A DNA stretch of 51,063 bases, taken from NCBI GenBank assembly GCA_002899765.1, contig PPDH01000022.1, positions 14,614-65,676 on the forward strand, in the 5' to 3' direction. Source of the DNA: Sulfurimonas sp. Its GTDB lineage: Bacteria > Campylobacterota > Campylobacteria > Campylobacterales > Sulfurimonadaceae. Shown here piece by piece: positions 30,645 to 42,423 of the stretch; the stretch's first letter is position 1; each line of letters begins with the position of its first letter. The position numbers and the translations under genes are program-made. The notes below the pieces were generated by a model, which was not told the origin of the DNA, searched no databases, and saw only the letters and a program-made list of their open reading frames with translations.

Positions 30645-33206
30645 TTATTCTAAGATTGTAAATGTATTTTTTGGTCTTCCTATGTGAAATCCTTGAAGAT
30701 AATCCACTCCCATCTCTTTTAGTGTTTTAACTATCTCTTCATTTTCTACATACTCTGCGACTGTTTTAACATTAAGCTCTTTTGCAAGCGTAAGTATACT
30801 ATGAACAAATGCTTTATCTTTTTTATCTTTATTTATATTCATAATAAACTCACCGTCAATTTTAAGGTAGTCAATCGGGAATTTTTTAATATAATGAAAA
30901 GAAGAGAAGCCTGAACCAAAATCATCTATAGCAAATTTGTAACCTGCTATCTTTAAATTCATTACAAATTTTTCCAAAAGAGAGAAATTTTTAACAGTTT
31001 CCCTCTCTGTTATTTCAAAAACAATATGGTCTTTAGATATATCATACTGTCTTATCAGCTGCGTTATTGAATCTGCGTAATTGCCTACTATAAGAGATTT
31101 CGGGGATAAATTTATAAATAAAATTCCTTGATAGTTCTCTTCTTTCATCTTTACAAATGCATTTTCTATTACCATTAAATCCATACGATTTATTATACTC
31201 ATGCTCTCTGCAACTTCTATAAACTCATACGCTGAAACCACTTTACCATCTACTTCAATTCTCATAAGAAGCTCATGTATTTCATTTTTACCGCTAATGG
31301 TAGTTTGAATCGGTTGAAAATATGGAACAATACGATTGTTTGCAACGGCATCTATAAGAAGCGAAGATTTTGCTTTTTGTTCTTTTATAACAGAGACGAT
31401 ATCATCTCCCGAAGGAACCCTAATACTGTTTTTACCGTCTTCTTTAGCTTTATACATCATTCCGTCAGCTATGACAAAAAGTTCTTTTTGTGTTTTTGCA
31501 TGTTCAGGATAAATAGATATTCCGATAGAGACGGTAACACCTGCATGACTTCCATCGCTAGTTAATAGTTTAAAATCTTCTATGGATCTTGCTATATTAT
31601 GCGCAACTGCAAGAGCACCCTCTAGTCCACACTCAGGTAAAATTAAAGTAAATTCATCACCGCCGTAGCGTGAGAGTATATCTTCATTCCTTTTTGATTT
31701 TTCAAGAACTCTAGAAAACTCTTGTAGATATAGATCTCCAAAAGCATGCCCGTATCTGTCGTTAATAGGTTTGAAATTATCACAGTCTATAACCATAAGA
31801 GCAAATTCGTATCCATGAGCATCTGCACGCTTTATTTCATACTCTAAAAAGTCAACAAACACACGTTGATTAAAGAGTCCCGTGAGCGGGTCATGTGCTG
31901 CGTAGTACTCTAAATCATTTGTATATTTATTTATAGCTTTAACCGAACCGACAAGATTTGCCATTGTTGTTAAAATACTGTCTATTACTATATGTTTAAT
32001 AGGATCTGTTGCCATCTCTGACTGCACGCTAAGTCCTACAATTCCACCTATTTTTGGAGTATCTAAAAAGAGAGATTTTGTTCTGTATGCAAAATTTCCA
32101 TAGTCTCTTGCCGTAATACAACAATTGTAATCAGAAACATTATGACGAACCGAGTAGTCGGTATAACCAAGAAAATGGTTGCTTGATTGAACAGACTCTC
32201 TTACATACTCTTCAAACCGCACTTTTACATCGGCATCAGGAACGCCGTACCAGAAAATATCGACTTCAAACTGATCATCGCCGATTCTAAAAATAGTCAT
32301 AAGGGTATAAGTCGGCATAATTTTGTTTATATCTATCAATAGTTCATTCATAAAATCACGCCAATCTTGAACAACTTCTGAAGTTATAATAAATTTATCG
32401 AGCAACTGTACTTCAAACTCGAGCAAATCTTTGTCAACTGCAATTGCTTTTAGTTTTTGAGCCAATTCATTGACATTTAATATAATCGCATTAATCTCAT
32501 CAAACCTTTAATCTATATCGGTGGAATCAAACTCTTTAAAATCTTGCATCGAGTTGATAGATTGTACTTTTTTATCGAAAAGTTTAAGCGACTGGGTTAT
32601 TCTAGACGTGGTGTATCTAGAACTCATGTATGCGGCAAATATAAAAATCGGCAATACGATTAAGAAAAAATAGACATAATCTAAAAATGTCTCTTTAATA
32701 ACTTCAACAAAATTTTGCTCTACATCTATTAAGCCTAGCGTATCACCGACATTTGCGTTTACATTACAACCCAAACACTCCTGTTTGGCATTGAGAGGTA
32801 AAAGATTTCTGATTTTACCCATATCGCTAATACTTACCTTTTCCCCGCTTGCTAAAACAGAATTTGCCAAATCATCTCTTGGATTTTCCTGCACCTCTCC
32901 AAAAAGCTCTTTGATCTTATCCGTACGGTATATATTTACAGAGTAGTGGCTCTCATCAAAGTTCTCTTTGAGTGAGTGCATAAAATCATTTAAATCTTCT
33001 CTGCTCCACCCTTTTTTCATCACCTGATACATTGATGAAAAAATCTGATTTGAGACGGTATTGGCATTTTTGATAGCATTTTCCCGCGCAAGTGATGTAT
33101 GGAGGTAGGCTGTAAAAACCAAAACAACTATAAAGAGAGAAGATAGAAGAACAATATTGATTGAAAATATAAAATTTTTTAGTGTTTTTGGCATTATTTT
33201 TTCCAT
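30645..33206 (-). pseudogene. GGDEF-EAL c-di-GMP enzyme with periplasmic sensor, split by an in-frame stop
   Basis: Read as one gene, this encodes about 853 residues: an N-terminal membrane helix, a periplasmic domain with C-L-G-C, a second helix (about 175-195), a coiled coil, a GAF-like region, GGDEF (R-Y-G-G-D-E-F) and EAL (E-L-L-M-R-I-E; D-D-F-G-S-G). TAA at 32508-32510 stops the first frame after 232 residues; the same frame goes on R-F-D-E-I-N-A-I-I and can restart at 32465. The downstream part alone (606 residues) retains both catalytic domains but loses its membrane sensor. The EAL domain starts E-L-L rather than E-A-L, still compatible with activity. Confidence 0.8.
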
Positions 33207-33314
33207 ATAAAATGTTTTTTTGAAATGCCTAAATTATATCTGTAAATTATTTTTCTAAACTTAATTTATATAAAAAAAACTCTTTATTACAAAATAATAA
33301 GATGCAAGATGAAG

Positions 33315-33338
33315 TTGATACGAGGAACCTCGTATCAA
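33315..33338. terminator. Stem-loop terminator downstream of efp
   Basis: TTGATACGAGG (33315-33325) and CCTCGTATCAA (33328-33338) form a perfect 11-bp stem with a 2-base loop, 7 bases after the efp stop on the minus strand. The T-run after it is weak (CTTCATCTT), so the efficiency is uncertain. Confidence 0.6.
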
Positions 33339-33344
33339 GTGGGA

Positions 33345-33911
33345 TTATTTAACTTTTTCTAAGTATTCGCACTCTACGGTATTTACTTTAACGGTATCAC
33401 CTTCAAGAACGTGATAAGGTACTTGAATAACCGCGCCTGTTTCTAATGTAGCAGGTTTTTTACTTCCGCTTGAAGTATCACCTTTGAAGTTTGGCGGTGT
33501 ATCGGTAATAACAAGTTCCATTACTTCAGGAGCCGTTACGGAAATAGCTTTGCCTTTATAGAAGATAATATCAACATTTATACCGTCTTTAAACCATTTT
33601 GAAGCATCATCGCACTGCTCGTAGCTCAGCCCCAACTGTTCGTACGTTTCATTATCCATAAACTGATACTGTTCACCGTCATCATAAAGATACTGCATAG
33701 TTTTATACGTTATTTCGGGAACTTCAAATTTATCACCTGCATGAACAGTTTTATCGACAACTTTGCCGTTTAAAAAACTCTTAACCTTCATACGCACAAA
33801 TGCAGCGCCTTTGCCCGGCTTAACATGTTGAAACTCTACCACTCTATATGGAACTTCGCCTATAATTAGACGAACACCTTTTTTAATATCACTCATACCT
33901 ACAGTTGCCAT
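33345..33911 (-). CDS. efp: Translation elongation factor P
   Basis: A 188-residue protein of the usual length. EF-P relieves ribosomes stalled at polyproline stretches. The KOW-like N-terminal domain carries K-P-G-K-G-A-A-F, whose Lys at the loop tip is the modified residue in many bacteria. The C-terminal OB domain has the expected P-P-N-F-K-G-D-T-S-S-G motif. It is a single-gene unit with a stem-loop after its stop. There is nothing unusual. Confidence 0.97.
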   Translation of the reverse strand: MATVGMSDIKKGVRLIIGEVPYRVVEFQHVKPGKGAAFVRMKVKSFLNGKVVDKTVHAGDKFEVPEITYKTMQYLYDDGEQYQFMDNETYEQLGLSYEQCDDASKWFKDGINVDIIFYKGKAISVTAPEVMELVITDTPPNFKGDTSSGSKKPATLETGAVIQVPYHVLEGDTVKVNTVECEYLEKVK

Positions 33912-33913
33912 AA

Positions 33914-35131
<1,218 letters not shown>

Positions 35132-35142
35132 TGAGAGTGTCA

Positions 35143-35165
35143 CCGCGAGGCTTAAAAAGCCGCGG
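35143..35165. terminator. GC-rich stem-loop between convergent genes
   Basis: CCGCG-A-GGCTT (35143-35153), a short loop and AAGCCGCGG (35157-35165) form a stem with one bulge between tgt and the convergent DUF465 gene. It has no clear U-run; it probably works as a shared terminator. Confidence 0.5.
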
Positions 35166-35170
35166 GAGTC

Positions 35171-35407
35171 TTAGAGGTTGTGCTCTTTTTTATATTTTAT
35201 AAGAATAGCGTAAGCCTCATCTTTTAACAACAGCTTCTCTTTTTTAAGGGTCTCTACCTCTTTGTCGGTTAGTATGATTTCACTCTTCTCAGCTTTAGCA
35301 ATCTTGTCGTCAAGCTCATTGTGCTTGTTAAAAATTCTTAAAAAGTGAGCATTCTCGGCACCTGTTTCTTTCATATGTGTAATAATATCTCTATATTCAT
35401 GTAGCAT
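35171..35407 (-). CDS. YdcH/DUF465-family small protein
   Basis: A 78-residue, all-helical, Lys/Glu-rich protein. The pattern L-H-E-Y-R-D-I-I, then H-F-L-R-I-F-N-K-H-N-E-L-D-D-K-I, and L-K-K-E-K-L-x-L-K-D-E matches the YdcH (DUF465) family of short coiled-coil proteins with no known biochemical function. It starts 38 bases downstream of the pyrC-like gene on the same strand, so it may be in its operon. Confidence 0.85.
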   Translation of the reverse strand: MLHEYRDIITHMKETGAENAHFLRIFNKHNELDDKIAKAEKSEIILTDKEVETLKKEKLLLKDEAYAILIKYKKEHNL

Positions 35408-35444
35408 TTTTTATCCTTGATTTTTTTGTGATTTTACCATATTG

Positions 35445-36641
35445 TCAATTAAAAATCTGCTCGATTTTGCCGTAAAGTTCTTCACCGCAATATAAATAGA
35501 GTTTTTCATCCATTACAACTTTTTTATCTGGATTAAAAAGCATTGCATTTACCCTCTCTCCCACTTTTATCTCCCCTGCACTTTGCCCAATTGCTTTTGA
35601 GGGATTTTTCACGCAGAGACTCACAAGCTCTTGCATAGATATAATACCGCTCTTTACAAGTTTTGTATAGTAAACGCTCACGGCATCTTTAAGACCTTCA
35701 CATCCGTAAGCCGCATCATAAAATGCAACTTCTTTGTTTAGAGGAGAGCTTGGCTGGTGAAGAGTCGTAAGAATATCTATTTTCCCTGCCCTAAGAGCTT
35801 CTTGCAAAAACTGCATATCCTCTTTTGAAGAGAGCGGCGGATTTAATTTTGCGGTTGTATTGAAATTTTTACATGCTTCATCAGAGTTGCTTAAGTGATG
35901 GATAGAAACCTCACATGTAACATTCACGCCCTCTTTTTTTGCTTTATCTATAAGCAAGACTGAACGAGGCGAAGCAATTGCTTTGAAAAGTATCTTTATA
36001 TTAAAGTGCCTTGCTATCTCAATCATACGAGAAACATGTAAAACTTCACTCAAGTCAGGAATCCCTGCAAGTCCTAATTTTGAACTTACATCTCCTTCTA
36101 ACATTACACCGATGTTTATAAGCGAGTTGTCTTCCGCCTTGCAAAAGAGCGTTACCCCGTACATCTGAGTATACTGCGCTATTTTGATGGCGACATCATT
36201 TTTTGCGATGGTACTCATGTATGGAACAACTGCTCCGCGCTTTAGCAAAATTGCAATATTACTAAGAGTGTTATCCTCTTTTAGAGCATTGAGCATCAAA
36301 TCAACCTTTGCTCCCTTTAAGTCATGTAGTCCGTTTTGGGCAAACTCTAAAACTATCTCATTATCTATTGCAGGGGTACTCTGGGCATTAAGTACGATAT
36401 GCCCTATTCCACCCGCAAGAGCCTCATCTGATAAGTCTTTTATATTTTTTGCATTAAGAGAAGAGTCTTGAACCCTTACATTTGTATCTACTAAAAGAGG
36501 CAAAAAATAGAGTCCTGCGGCATCTATGGTTTCATCACAATGAAGGTCTGTGTCTATCTCTATAACCACACCCTCTTCTATACGTATATCAACCTCTCTT
36601 TGCCCATTTACATCACAAACTGTCGCATTTTTTACTACCAT
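35445..36641 (-). CDS. Dihydroorotase-like protein lacking metal ligands (PyrC')
   Basis: A 398-residue amidohydrolase-fold protein of dihydroorotase size. In active enzymes the strand after the N-terminal beta-domain reads D-x-H-V-H-x-R. Here the same place reads D-T-N-V-R-V, and the later H/D sites (usual T-D-H-A-P-H) read T-L-H-Q-P, so key zinc ligands are gone. Non-catalytic PyrC' proteins of this kind serve as structural partners of aspartate carbamoyltransferase in several bacteria. A catalytic PyrC should be encoded elsewhere in the genome. Confidence 0.8.
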   Translation of the reverse strand: MVVKNATVCDVNGQREVDIRIEEGVVIEIDTDLHCDETIDAAGLYFLPLLVDTNVRVQDSSLNAKNIKDLSDEALAGGIGHIVLNAQSTPAIDNEIVLEFAQNGLHDLKGAKVDLMLNALKEDNTLSNIAILLKRGAVVPYMSTIAKNDVAIKIAQYTQMYGVTLFCKAEDNSLINIGVMLEGDVSSKLGLAGIPDLSEVLHVSRMIEIARHFNIKILFKAIASPRSVLLIDKAKKEGVNVTCEVSIHHLSNSDEACKNFNTTAKLNPPLSSKEDMQFLQEALRAGKIDILTTLHQPSSPLNKEVAFYDAAYGCEGLKDAVSVYYTKLVKSGIISMQELVSLCVKNPSKAIGQSAGEIKVGERVNAMLFNPDKKVVMDEKLYLYCGEELYGKIEQIFN

Positions 36642-36750
36642 AACCTAACCCTTTGATTTGATAACGAAATTGTAGTCGATTATCCCTTATAAATAAGATT
36701 AATTTTAGAACCTTTTAATCAATTTTGGTTATACTAATCCGACATATATT

Positions 36751-38988
36751 TTGCAAGCAAGGCAACTGTTGAGATACTCTTTAAAAATAATCAAAATATT
36801 TATTGTTATTCTCTTTTTGTCTATTTACTTTAGCGTTTATATCATCACAACAACAGACAAAAACTCACGTCTGGAGCTTCTTTTAAATCAAGAAGTTGAG
36901 AATCTGACAAATAGTTACGAAGTAACAAAAGACAGATATAACGTCATATCCAAGATTATAAACCAAGAGGTTTTTAACAGCGAGAGAGTTTTAGAACTTT
37001 TTTATAACGCAAAAAATACAAATGATGAAAATGAGCGCGATATATTTCGTACAATGCTCTACAAAGAACTTTTACCTCACTTTGAGAATCTTCGAGAGAC
37101 AGGTGTAAATATTATTCATTTTGCTTTTAGAGACAACAAATCATTTCTAAGAGTACATGACAAAGATATGTATAATGACGATCTCTCCCTCTCCCGTCCA
37201 TCTATTGCACATGTAAATAAAACAAAAGAACCCATAAGCGGTTTTGAGCAGGATAAACAAATGCACGCTTTTCGCAATATTTTTCCTCTGTTTTATAACT
37301 ATAAATTTATCGGAAGCGCAGAGGTTTCATTTTCATCTCAAAGTATGCAAAAAGCGATGCTTGAGCTTCATAATACATACACAAATTTTATAATTAAAAA
37401 AAATCTACTTGACTCAAATGCTTATAAAAATAACTTTTATACAAACTACATCCAAAGCATTGAACACAAAGATTTTATATTTTTAAACATAAAAAGCAAT
37501 AAGAAAAACATAGATGTCAAAAATATACTCTCAGATAAAAAATTAAAAGCCGATATTGTTGAAAATATAAAACATCAAAACTCTTTTTCACTCTACACAC
37601 ACTATCTTGACGACTCATATATTGTTTCATTTTTACCTATTAAAGACATAAAAGAAAAAAAGACTTTGGCATATCTGGTCTCTTATAAAAAAAGTAAATA
37701 TATCTATGACATGACACATGAATATATCATACTAAACAGTGTAGCATTTTTTGGTTTTTTAATCCTTTTTGTTGTAGTTTATTTCAACATAAAACAGCGT
37801 GTAAACCTAGAAGAGATAGTAAAAAAAAGAACGCAGGAATTGGAAAATGAAAAAACCGTAGCTCAAAATGCGACAAAAACAAAATCACAATTTTTGGCAA
37901 ATATGTCGCATGAAATCAGGACGCCGATGAATGGGATTTTAGGAATAAGTCATCTGCTTTTTAAAACTAAATTAAGTGAAAATCAAAAAAACTATCTCAC
38001 GAAAATAGATAACTCGGCGAAATCACTTCTCAATATTATTAATGATATTTTAGACCTATCAAAAATAGAAGCAGGGAAGTTTACTATTGAAAGTGTAGAG
38101 TTTAATCTCAAAAAGGCAATAAGTCAGACTTTGGCTCCCCTAGAGATAATTGCTAATCAAAAACATATAAAAATCACAACTGATTATGCTAAAAATGTAG
38201 GAGACTTTTTTATCGGGGATAGTCTGAGAATTTCTCAGGTTTTGACAAATCTCATAGGAAATGCAATTAAATTTACAAATGAAGAGGGCAAAATAAGCAT
38301 CTATGTTGTAAAAATTAAGGATTCTGTATACAGATTTAAAATTGAAGATTCAGGAATCGGTCTTAATGAAAATGAGCAAAAAAAACTCTTTAAGCTATTT
38401 TCGCAAGCCGACAACAGCACGACAAGAAAATATGGCGTAACAGGACTTGGTTTGGCAATCTCTAAAGAACTTGTAGAGCTAATGGGCGGTACGATTTGGG
38501 TTGAGAGCCAAGAGGGTCTGGGAAGCAGTTTTATCTTTGAAATCAAGCTAAAAGAGATAGATCCGCCTAAACCTAAAGATGAAATAAAAAAAATAGAACA
38601 TGACAAAGAGTTCATAAAAGCAAAAAAAATACTTATTGTTGAAGACAACACTACAAATCAACTTGTTCTGCTTGGTCTTTTAGAAGATTATGTAGAAGAA
38701 ATAGATGTAGCAAAAAATGGAAAAGAGGCAGTTGAGATGTTTGAAAAAGGCAAATATGAGCTTATCTTTATGGACTTGCAGATGCCTGTCATGGATGGAT
38801 ACGAAGCAACAAAAATTATTAGAGAGATAGACAAAGAAATTCCTATCATAGCACTTACGGCAAATGCCATGCAAGAAGAGATACAAAAGACGAAATCTCT
38901 TGGTATGAATACACACCTGACAAAACCGATAGATTTAGAAAAATTTTTTCATACCATTGATAAATATATTAACCAAAATGCTAGATAG
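36751..38988 (+). CDS. Hybrid sensor histidine kinase with receiver domain
   Basis: A 745-residue protein. Membrane helices at about residues 10-30 and 325-345 enclose a 290-residue periplasmic sensor. The kinase core has the H-box (N-M-S-H-E-I-R-T-P), N-box (L-I-G-N-A-I-K-F-T-N) and the G-boxes (D-S-G-I-G-L and G-L-G-L-A-I). The C-terminal receiver has the phospho-Asp in F-M-D-L-Q-M-P and a conserved L-T-A-N-A / T-K-P-I. The start is TTG 36751 with no good ribosome binding site; another TTG lies six codons later. No dedicated response regulator is adjacent. Confidence 0.9.
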   Translation: MQARQLLRYSLKIIKIFIVILFLSIYFSVYIITTTDKNSRLELLLNQEVENLTNSYEVTKDRYNVISKIINQEVFNSERVLELFYNAKNTNDENERDIFRTMLYKELLPHFENLRETGVNIIHFAFRDNKSFLRVHDKDMYNDDLSLSRPSIAHVNKTKEPISGFEQDKQMHAFRNIFPLFYNYKFIGSAEVSFSSQSMQKAMLELHNTYTNFIIKKNLLDSNAYKNNFYTNYIQSIEHKDFIFLNIKSNKKNIDVKNILSDKKLKADIVENIKHQNSFSLYTHYLDDSYIVSFLPIKDIKEKKTLAYLVSYKKSKYIYDMTHEYIILNSVAFFGFLILFVVVYFNIKQRVNLEEIVKKRTQELENEKTVAQNATKTKSQFLANMSHEIRTPMNGILGISHLLFKTKLSENQKNYLTKIDNSAKSLLNIINDILDLSKIEAGKFTIESVEFNLKKAISQTLAPLEIIANQKHIKITTDYAKNVGDFFIGDSLRISQVLTNLIGNAIKFTNEEGKISIYVVKIKDSVYRFKIEDSGIGLNENEQKKLFKLFSQADNSTTRKYGVTGLGLAISKELVELMGGTIWVESQEGLGSSFIFEIKLKEIDPPKPKDEIKKIEHDKEFIKAKKILIVEDNTTNQLVLLGLLEDYVEEIDVAKNGKEAVEMFEKGKYELIFMDLQMPVMDGYEATKIIREIDKEIPIIALTANAMQEEIQKTKSLGMNTHLTKPIDLEKFFHTIDKYINQNAR

Positions 38989-39015
38989 TTTCACTATAAA
39001 ATAGAGGTAAAAAAA

Positions 39016-39378
39016 TTGAAAGTACTATTTTTACATATTCTTTTACTCCTTACTTTAAATGCACAGAGTGCTTATGAGAGTGGAAAAAAACTCTATATAA
39101 AAAACGGCTGTTACAGCTGTCATGGAATGAAACTAGAGGGTCTTCATAAATACCCCTATCTTGCAAATCGCGCAAAAGGCTACATGTCATACAAACTAAA
39201 GAGATTTCGCTCAAAACTCTCCGACAATCAGCAGCAGGAGATGATGATACCTTTTGCGGCAGGTCTTAGCGATGAAGATATAGAGAATCTATCAGTCTAT
39301 ATGAATGAGTATGTAGAAGAAAAAAATAAAGAGAGGTATGATGACAGTTATAAAACACATGGAGACGGCGGATCATGA
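39016..39378 (+). CDS. Small periplasmic c-type cytochrome
   Basis: A 120-residue protein with a signal peptide (about residues 1-17, A-Q-S-A). The heme site is C-Y-S-C-H near residues 32-36, and a distal Met is likely at M-M-I-P-F. It is a class I monoheme cytochrome. The start is TTG at 39016 behind AGAGGT. It lies 27 bases after the hybrid kinase and overlaps lpxB by 4 bases. Confidence 0.85.
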   Translation: MKVLFLHILLLLTLNAQSAYESGKKLYIKNGCYSCHGMKLEGLHKYPYLANRAKGYMSYKLKRFRSKLSDNQQQEMMIPFAAGLSDEDIENLSVYMNEYVEEKNKERYDDSYKTHGDGGS

Positions 39379-40430
39379 AAATATTAGTTAGCGCACTGGA
39401 ACACTCGGCAAATGTTCATCTCAAATCTCTCAAAAAAGAGTTAAGCGAAGACACAGAGTTTATCGGCATATTTGATAATGAGCTAGGAAGCAGCATAATA
39501 GATTTGAGAAGTTTGGCAATAATGGGTTTTGTAGATGCCGTTAAAAAATTAAAATTTTTCTTAAAACTAAACAACGATATGTTAAAACTTGCACATGATG
39601 CTGATAAAGTTCTGCTGATTGACTCTTCGGGATTCAATCTCCCGCTTGCCAAAAAAATTAAGAAAAAGTATCCCAACAAAGAGATTATCTACTACATTTT
39701 GCCGCAGGCTTGGGCATGGAAGAAAAAAAGAATCCCTGTTTTAACAAAGACGATAGATCACCTGGCTTCCATTCTCCCGTTTGAAAAAGATTATTACTCA
39801 AAAGAAGCGCCCATCGAGTATGTCGGACATCCACTCTTAGATCAGATAACAGAATTTAAAGAGAACTTAGAGGACGAAGTAAAAAACATAGTCTTTATGC
39901 CCGGAAGCCGAAAGGGCGAGATAAGCAAACTTATGCCCATTTTTAGAGAGGTTCAAAAAGAGCTTGGAGTTGAAGCCACAATCATCATCCCAAAACACTT
40001 TTCTAAAGAAGATATAAAAGAAGTTTATGGTAGCCTTTCGGGTTTTAAAACGGCTCACGATGCGCACAAAACACTTCTTGAAGCGGACTTTGCATTTATT
40101 TGCAGCGGTACGGCAACTTTGGAGGCATCGCTCATCGGGATACCTTTTGTATTAACATATATTGCAAAACCGCTTGATTACTTTATAGCTAGCAAGCTTG
40201 TAAAACTGGAGTATATAGGGTTGGCAAATATAATGTTTAACAAGTTTAAAAACAGAACACTGCATCCTGAGTTTATACAAAAAGATGTAACTGCTAAAAA
40301 TCTGCTCAAAGCGTATAAAGAGTATGACAGAAGCAGATTTTTAAGTGACTCAAAAGCACTAAGAGAGTACCTTGTACACGGCAGTTCAAAAAGAGTAGCA
40401 GCAATAATAGAGGACAGAGATGAAAATTAA
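39375..40430 (+). CDS. lpxB: Lipid-A-disaccharide synthase
   Basis: A 351-residue glycosyltransferase (family GT19) that joins UDP-diacyl-GlcN(3N) and lipid X in the cytosol. The typical I-L-P-Q-A-W-A-W-K motif, M-P-G-S-R and C-S-G-T-A-T-L-E-A are all visible, and the length is usual for Campylobacterota. It overlaps the cytochrome gene by 4 bases and the next gene by 11 bases, in an lpxB-gnnB-gnnA-lpxA operon. Confidence 0.93.
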   Translation: MKILVSALEHSANVHLKSLKKELSEDTEFIGIFDNELGSSIIDLRSLAIMGFVDAVKKLKFFLKLNNDMLKLAHDADKVLLIDSSGFNLPLAKKIKKKYPNKEIIYYILPQAWAWKKKRIPVLTKTIDHLASILPFEKDYYSKEAPIEYVGHPLLDQITEFKENLEDEVKNIVFMPGSRKGEISKLMPIFREVQKELGVEATIIIPKHFSKEDIKEVYGSLSGFKTAHDAHKTLLEADFAFICSGTATLEASLIGIPFVLTYIAKPLDYFIASKLVKLEYIGLANIMFNKFKNRTLHPEFIQKDVTAKNLLKAYKEYDRSRFLSDSKALREYLVHGSSKRVAAIIEDRDEN

Positions 40431-41511
40431 TTTTATAGATTTACAGGCACAGTATCAAGAGTATAAACAAGAGATTGACAAAGAGGTTTTAGAGGTTTTT
40501 GCTTCAGCGCAATTTATAGGCGGAGAGAAGCTAAACTCATTAGAGAGAAATCTTGCCGCATATACGGGTGCAAAACATGCCATTGGCTGCAGCAGCGGAA
40601 CAGATGCTCTTTTGTTAGCACTTATGGCGCTTGGCGTAGGACCGGGAGATGAAGTAATTACCACTCCTTTTACTTTTATATCTACCGCCGAAGTTATAGC
40701 TCTTTTGGGTGCGAAAAGTGTCTTTGTTGACATAGACGAGCAGAGCTATAACATAGACCCTTCAAAAATTGAGTCGCACATAACTGAGAGAACAAAAGCG
40801 ATTATGCCCGTCTCACTTTACGGGCAGTGCGCCGACATGGAAGCTATCAACGAGATAGCCGCAAAATATGAACTTCCTGTTATAGAAGATGCTTGTCAGA
40901 GTTTTGGCGCTACGTACAAGGGCAAAAAATCATGTAACCTCTCAACTATAGGATGTACAAGTTTCTTTCCTTCAAAACCACTTGGTGCTTACGGTGACGG
41001 CGGGGCAATATTTACCGACGATGATGAGCTTGCAACAAAAATGAGGATGCTTCTAAATCACGGTCAAAACGAGAGATATAAACACAAATACATCGGTATA
41101 AACGGTCGTCTTGATGCTGTTCAAGCAGCTATTTTGGATGTAAAACTAAAATATTTTGACAAAGAGGTAAAACTCAGAGACGAGATAGGCACAAGATATA
41201 GCGATCTGCTTGAAGATGCCGACGTTATAACTCCAAAAATTGCCGAAGCAAACAGAAGCGTTTATGCACAGTACTCCATTAGAGTGCAAGAGAGAGAAGA
41301 GATGATTGCAAAACTCGGCGAACAAGGCATCCCTACAGCAGTGCACTATCCTGTTCCGCTTCATCTGCAAGAGGCATTTGTTAATCTTGGATATACCCAG
41401 GGAGATTTTCCAATCAGCGAGCTTATCTCAAAACAGATAATGTCTCTGCCGATGAGTGCGTATCTTAGCGAAGCGGAACAAGATTTTGTAGTTCACGCAA
41501 TCAAGGGTTGA
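40420..41511 (+). CDS. gnnB: DegT/DnrJ/EryC1 aminotransferase (GnnB-like)
   Basis: A 363-residue PLP-dependent sugar aminotransferase. The phosphate-binding segment G-C-S-S-G-T-D-A and the lysine region F-F-P-S-K-P-L-G are present. Next to an oxidoreductase of the GnnA type and lpxA, the expected role is to make UDP-GlcNAc3N, the diamino sugar that gives amide-linked acyl chains in Campylobacter lipid A. Without that context it could equally be assigned to O-antigen sugar synthesis (WbpE-like). Confidence 0.82.
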   Translation: MKINFIDLQAQYQEYKQEIDKEVLEVFASAQFIGGEKLNSLERNLAAYTGAKHAIGCSSGTDALLLALMALGVGPGDEVITTPFTFISTAEVIALLGAKSVFVDIDEQSYNIDPSKIESHITERTKAIMPVSLYGQCADMEAINEIAAKYELPVIEDACQSFGATYKGKKSCNLSTIGCTSFFPSKPLGAYGDGGAIFTDDDELATKMRMLLNHGQNERYKHKYIGINGRLDAVQAAILDVKLKYFDKEVKLRDEIGTRYSDLLEDADVITPKIAEANRSVYAQYSIRVQEREEMIAKLGEQGIPTAVHYPVPLHLQEAFVNLGYTQGDFPISELISKQIMSLPMSAYLSEAEQDFVVHAIKG

Positions 41512-41514
41512 AAA

Positions 41515-42423
41515 TTGAAAAAAATCGCAATTCTCGGGCTTGGTGCAATGGGAAGAAACCACTACAACACGCTCAAAAAGATAGATAGCGCAGAAATCGT
41601 CGGACTCTGTGATGTTATAAAAAACGGCGAGTTCGCGGAGCCTTTTTTTTATGATTTAGAGACGATGTTGGATGAGACAAAACCAGATGCGGTTATTATC
41701 GTAACACCTACCTTTTTGCATAAAGACGCAGCACTTAAATGTGCCGCGCGCAAAGTAGACATCTTCATAGAAAAGCCGGCAGCTTCGAGTGTCGAGGATG
41801 CAAAAGAGATAAAAAAAGCGGTTGAAGAAAACGGCATAAAAAGCTGTGTCGGACATATTGAAAGGTACAACCCCGTCGTAAAATCTCTTATAAACGAAAT
41901 AGCAGACCATGAGATCTTATCCATTTCAATCATGCGCAGCGGCTCTTTCCCTGAGCGTATAGCCGATGTAGGTATACTTACCGACCTCTCTGTTCATGAC
42001 AGCGATTTGATACGCTTTATAACAAAAAAAGATATTATAAACAGTGCAGTATTTAAGTCTCAAAAAATTCACAAAACACATGAAGACAACGCTATACTTG
42101 CATTTGAGTTAGAAGGTCAGATTATCGGTGATATCTATACAAACTAGCTCACTCCTTACAGAAAAAGAACTATTTCTCTGGCATGCAGAGCAGATGAGAA
42201 CAGCAAGATAAAATATTTTGAAGCTGATTTAATCTCTCAAACTCTTAAAGAGCGCATCAATATAAATCCTTCTTCACACATAACAAAAAACTGCTTTGTA
42301 AACATAAGCAACGCACTGCATGATGAACTAGAAGCATTTATAAACTACTTGCAAACTGGCGAGAGCGGTTCACTGGCAACAGTACATGACAGCATAATCA
42401 CCCTAGAAATTGCGAGTAAATAA
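41515..42423 (+). pseudogene. gnnA: Gfo/Idh/MocA-family UDP-GlcNAc oxidoreductase (GnnA-like), amber-interrupted
   Basis: The first 210 residues contain the Rossmann NAD site G-L-G-A-M-G-R-N and the family signature F-I-E-K-P. TAG at 42145-42147 then stops the frame, but it continues uninterrupted for 91 codons beginning L-T-P-Y-R-K-R-T-I, exactly where relatives read N-W-L-T-P-Y. The stop thus replaces the conserved Trp: TGG to TAG, a single G-to-A change. The natural end at 42421-42423 overlaps lpxA. The start is TTG 41515. If real, the stop should block UDP-GlcNAc3N synthesis. Confidence 0.88.
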
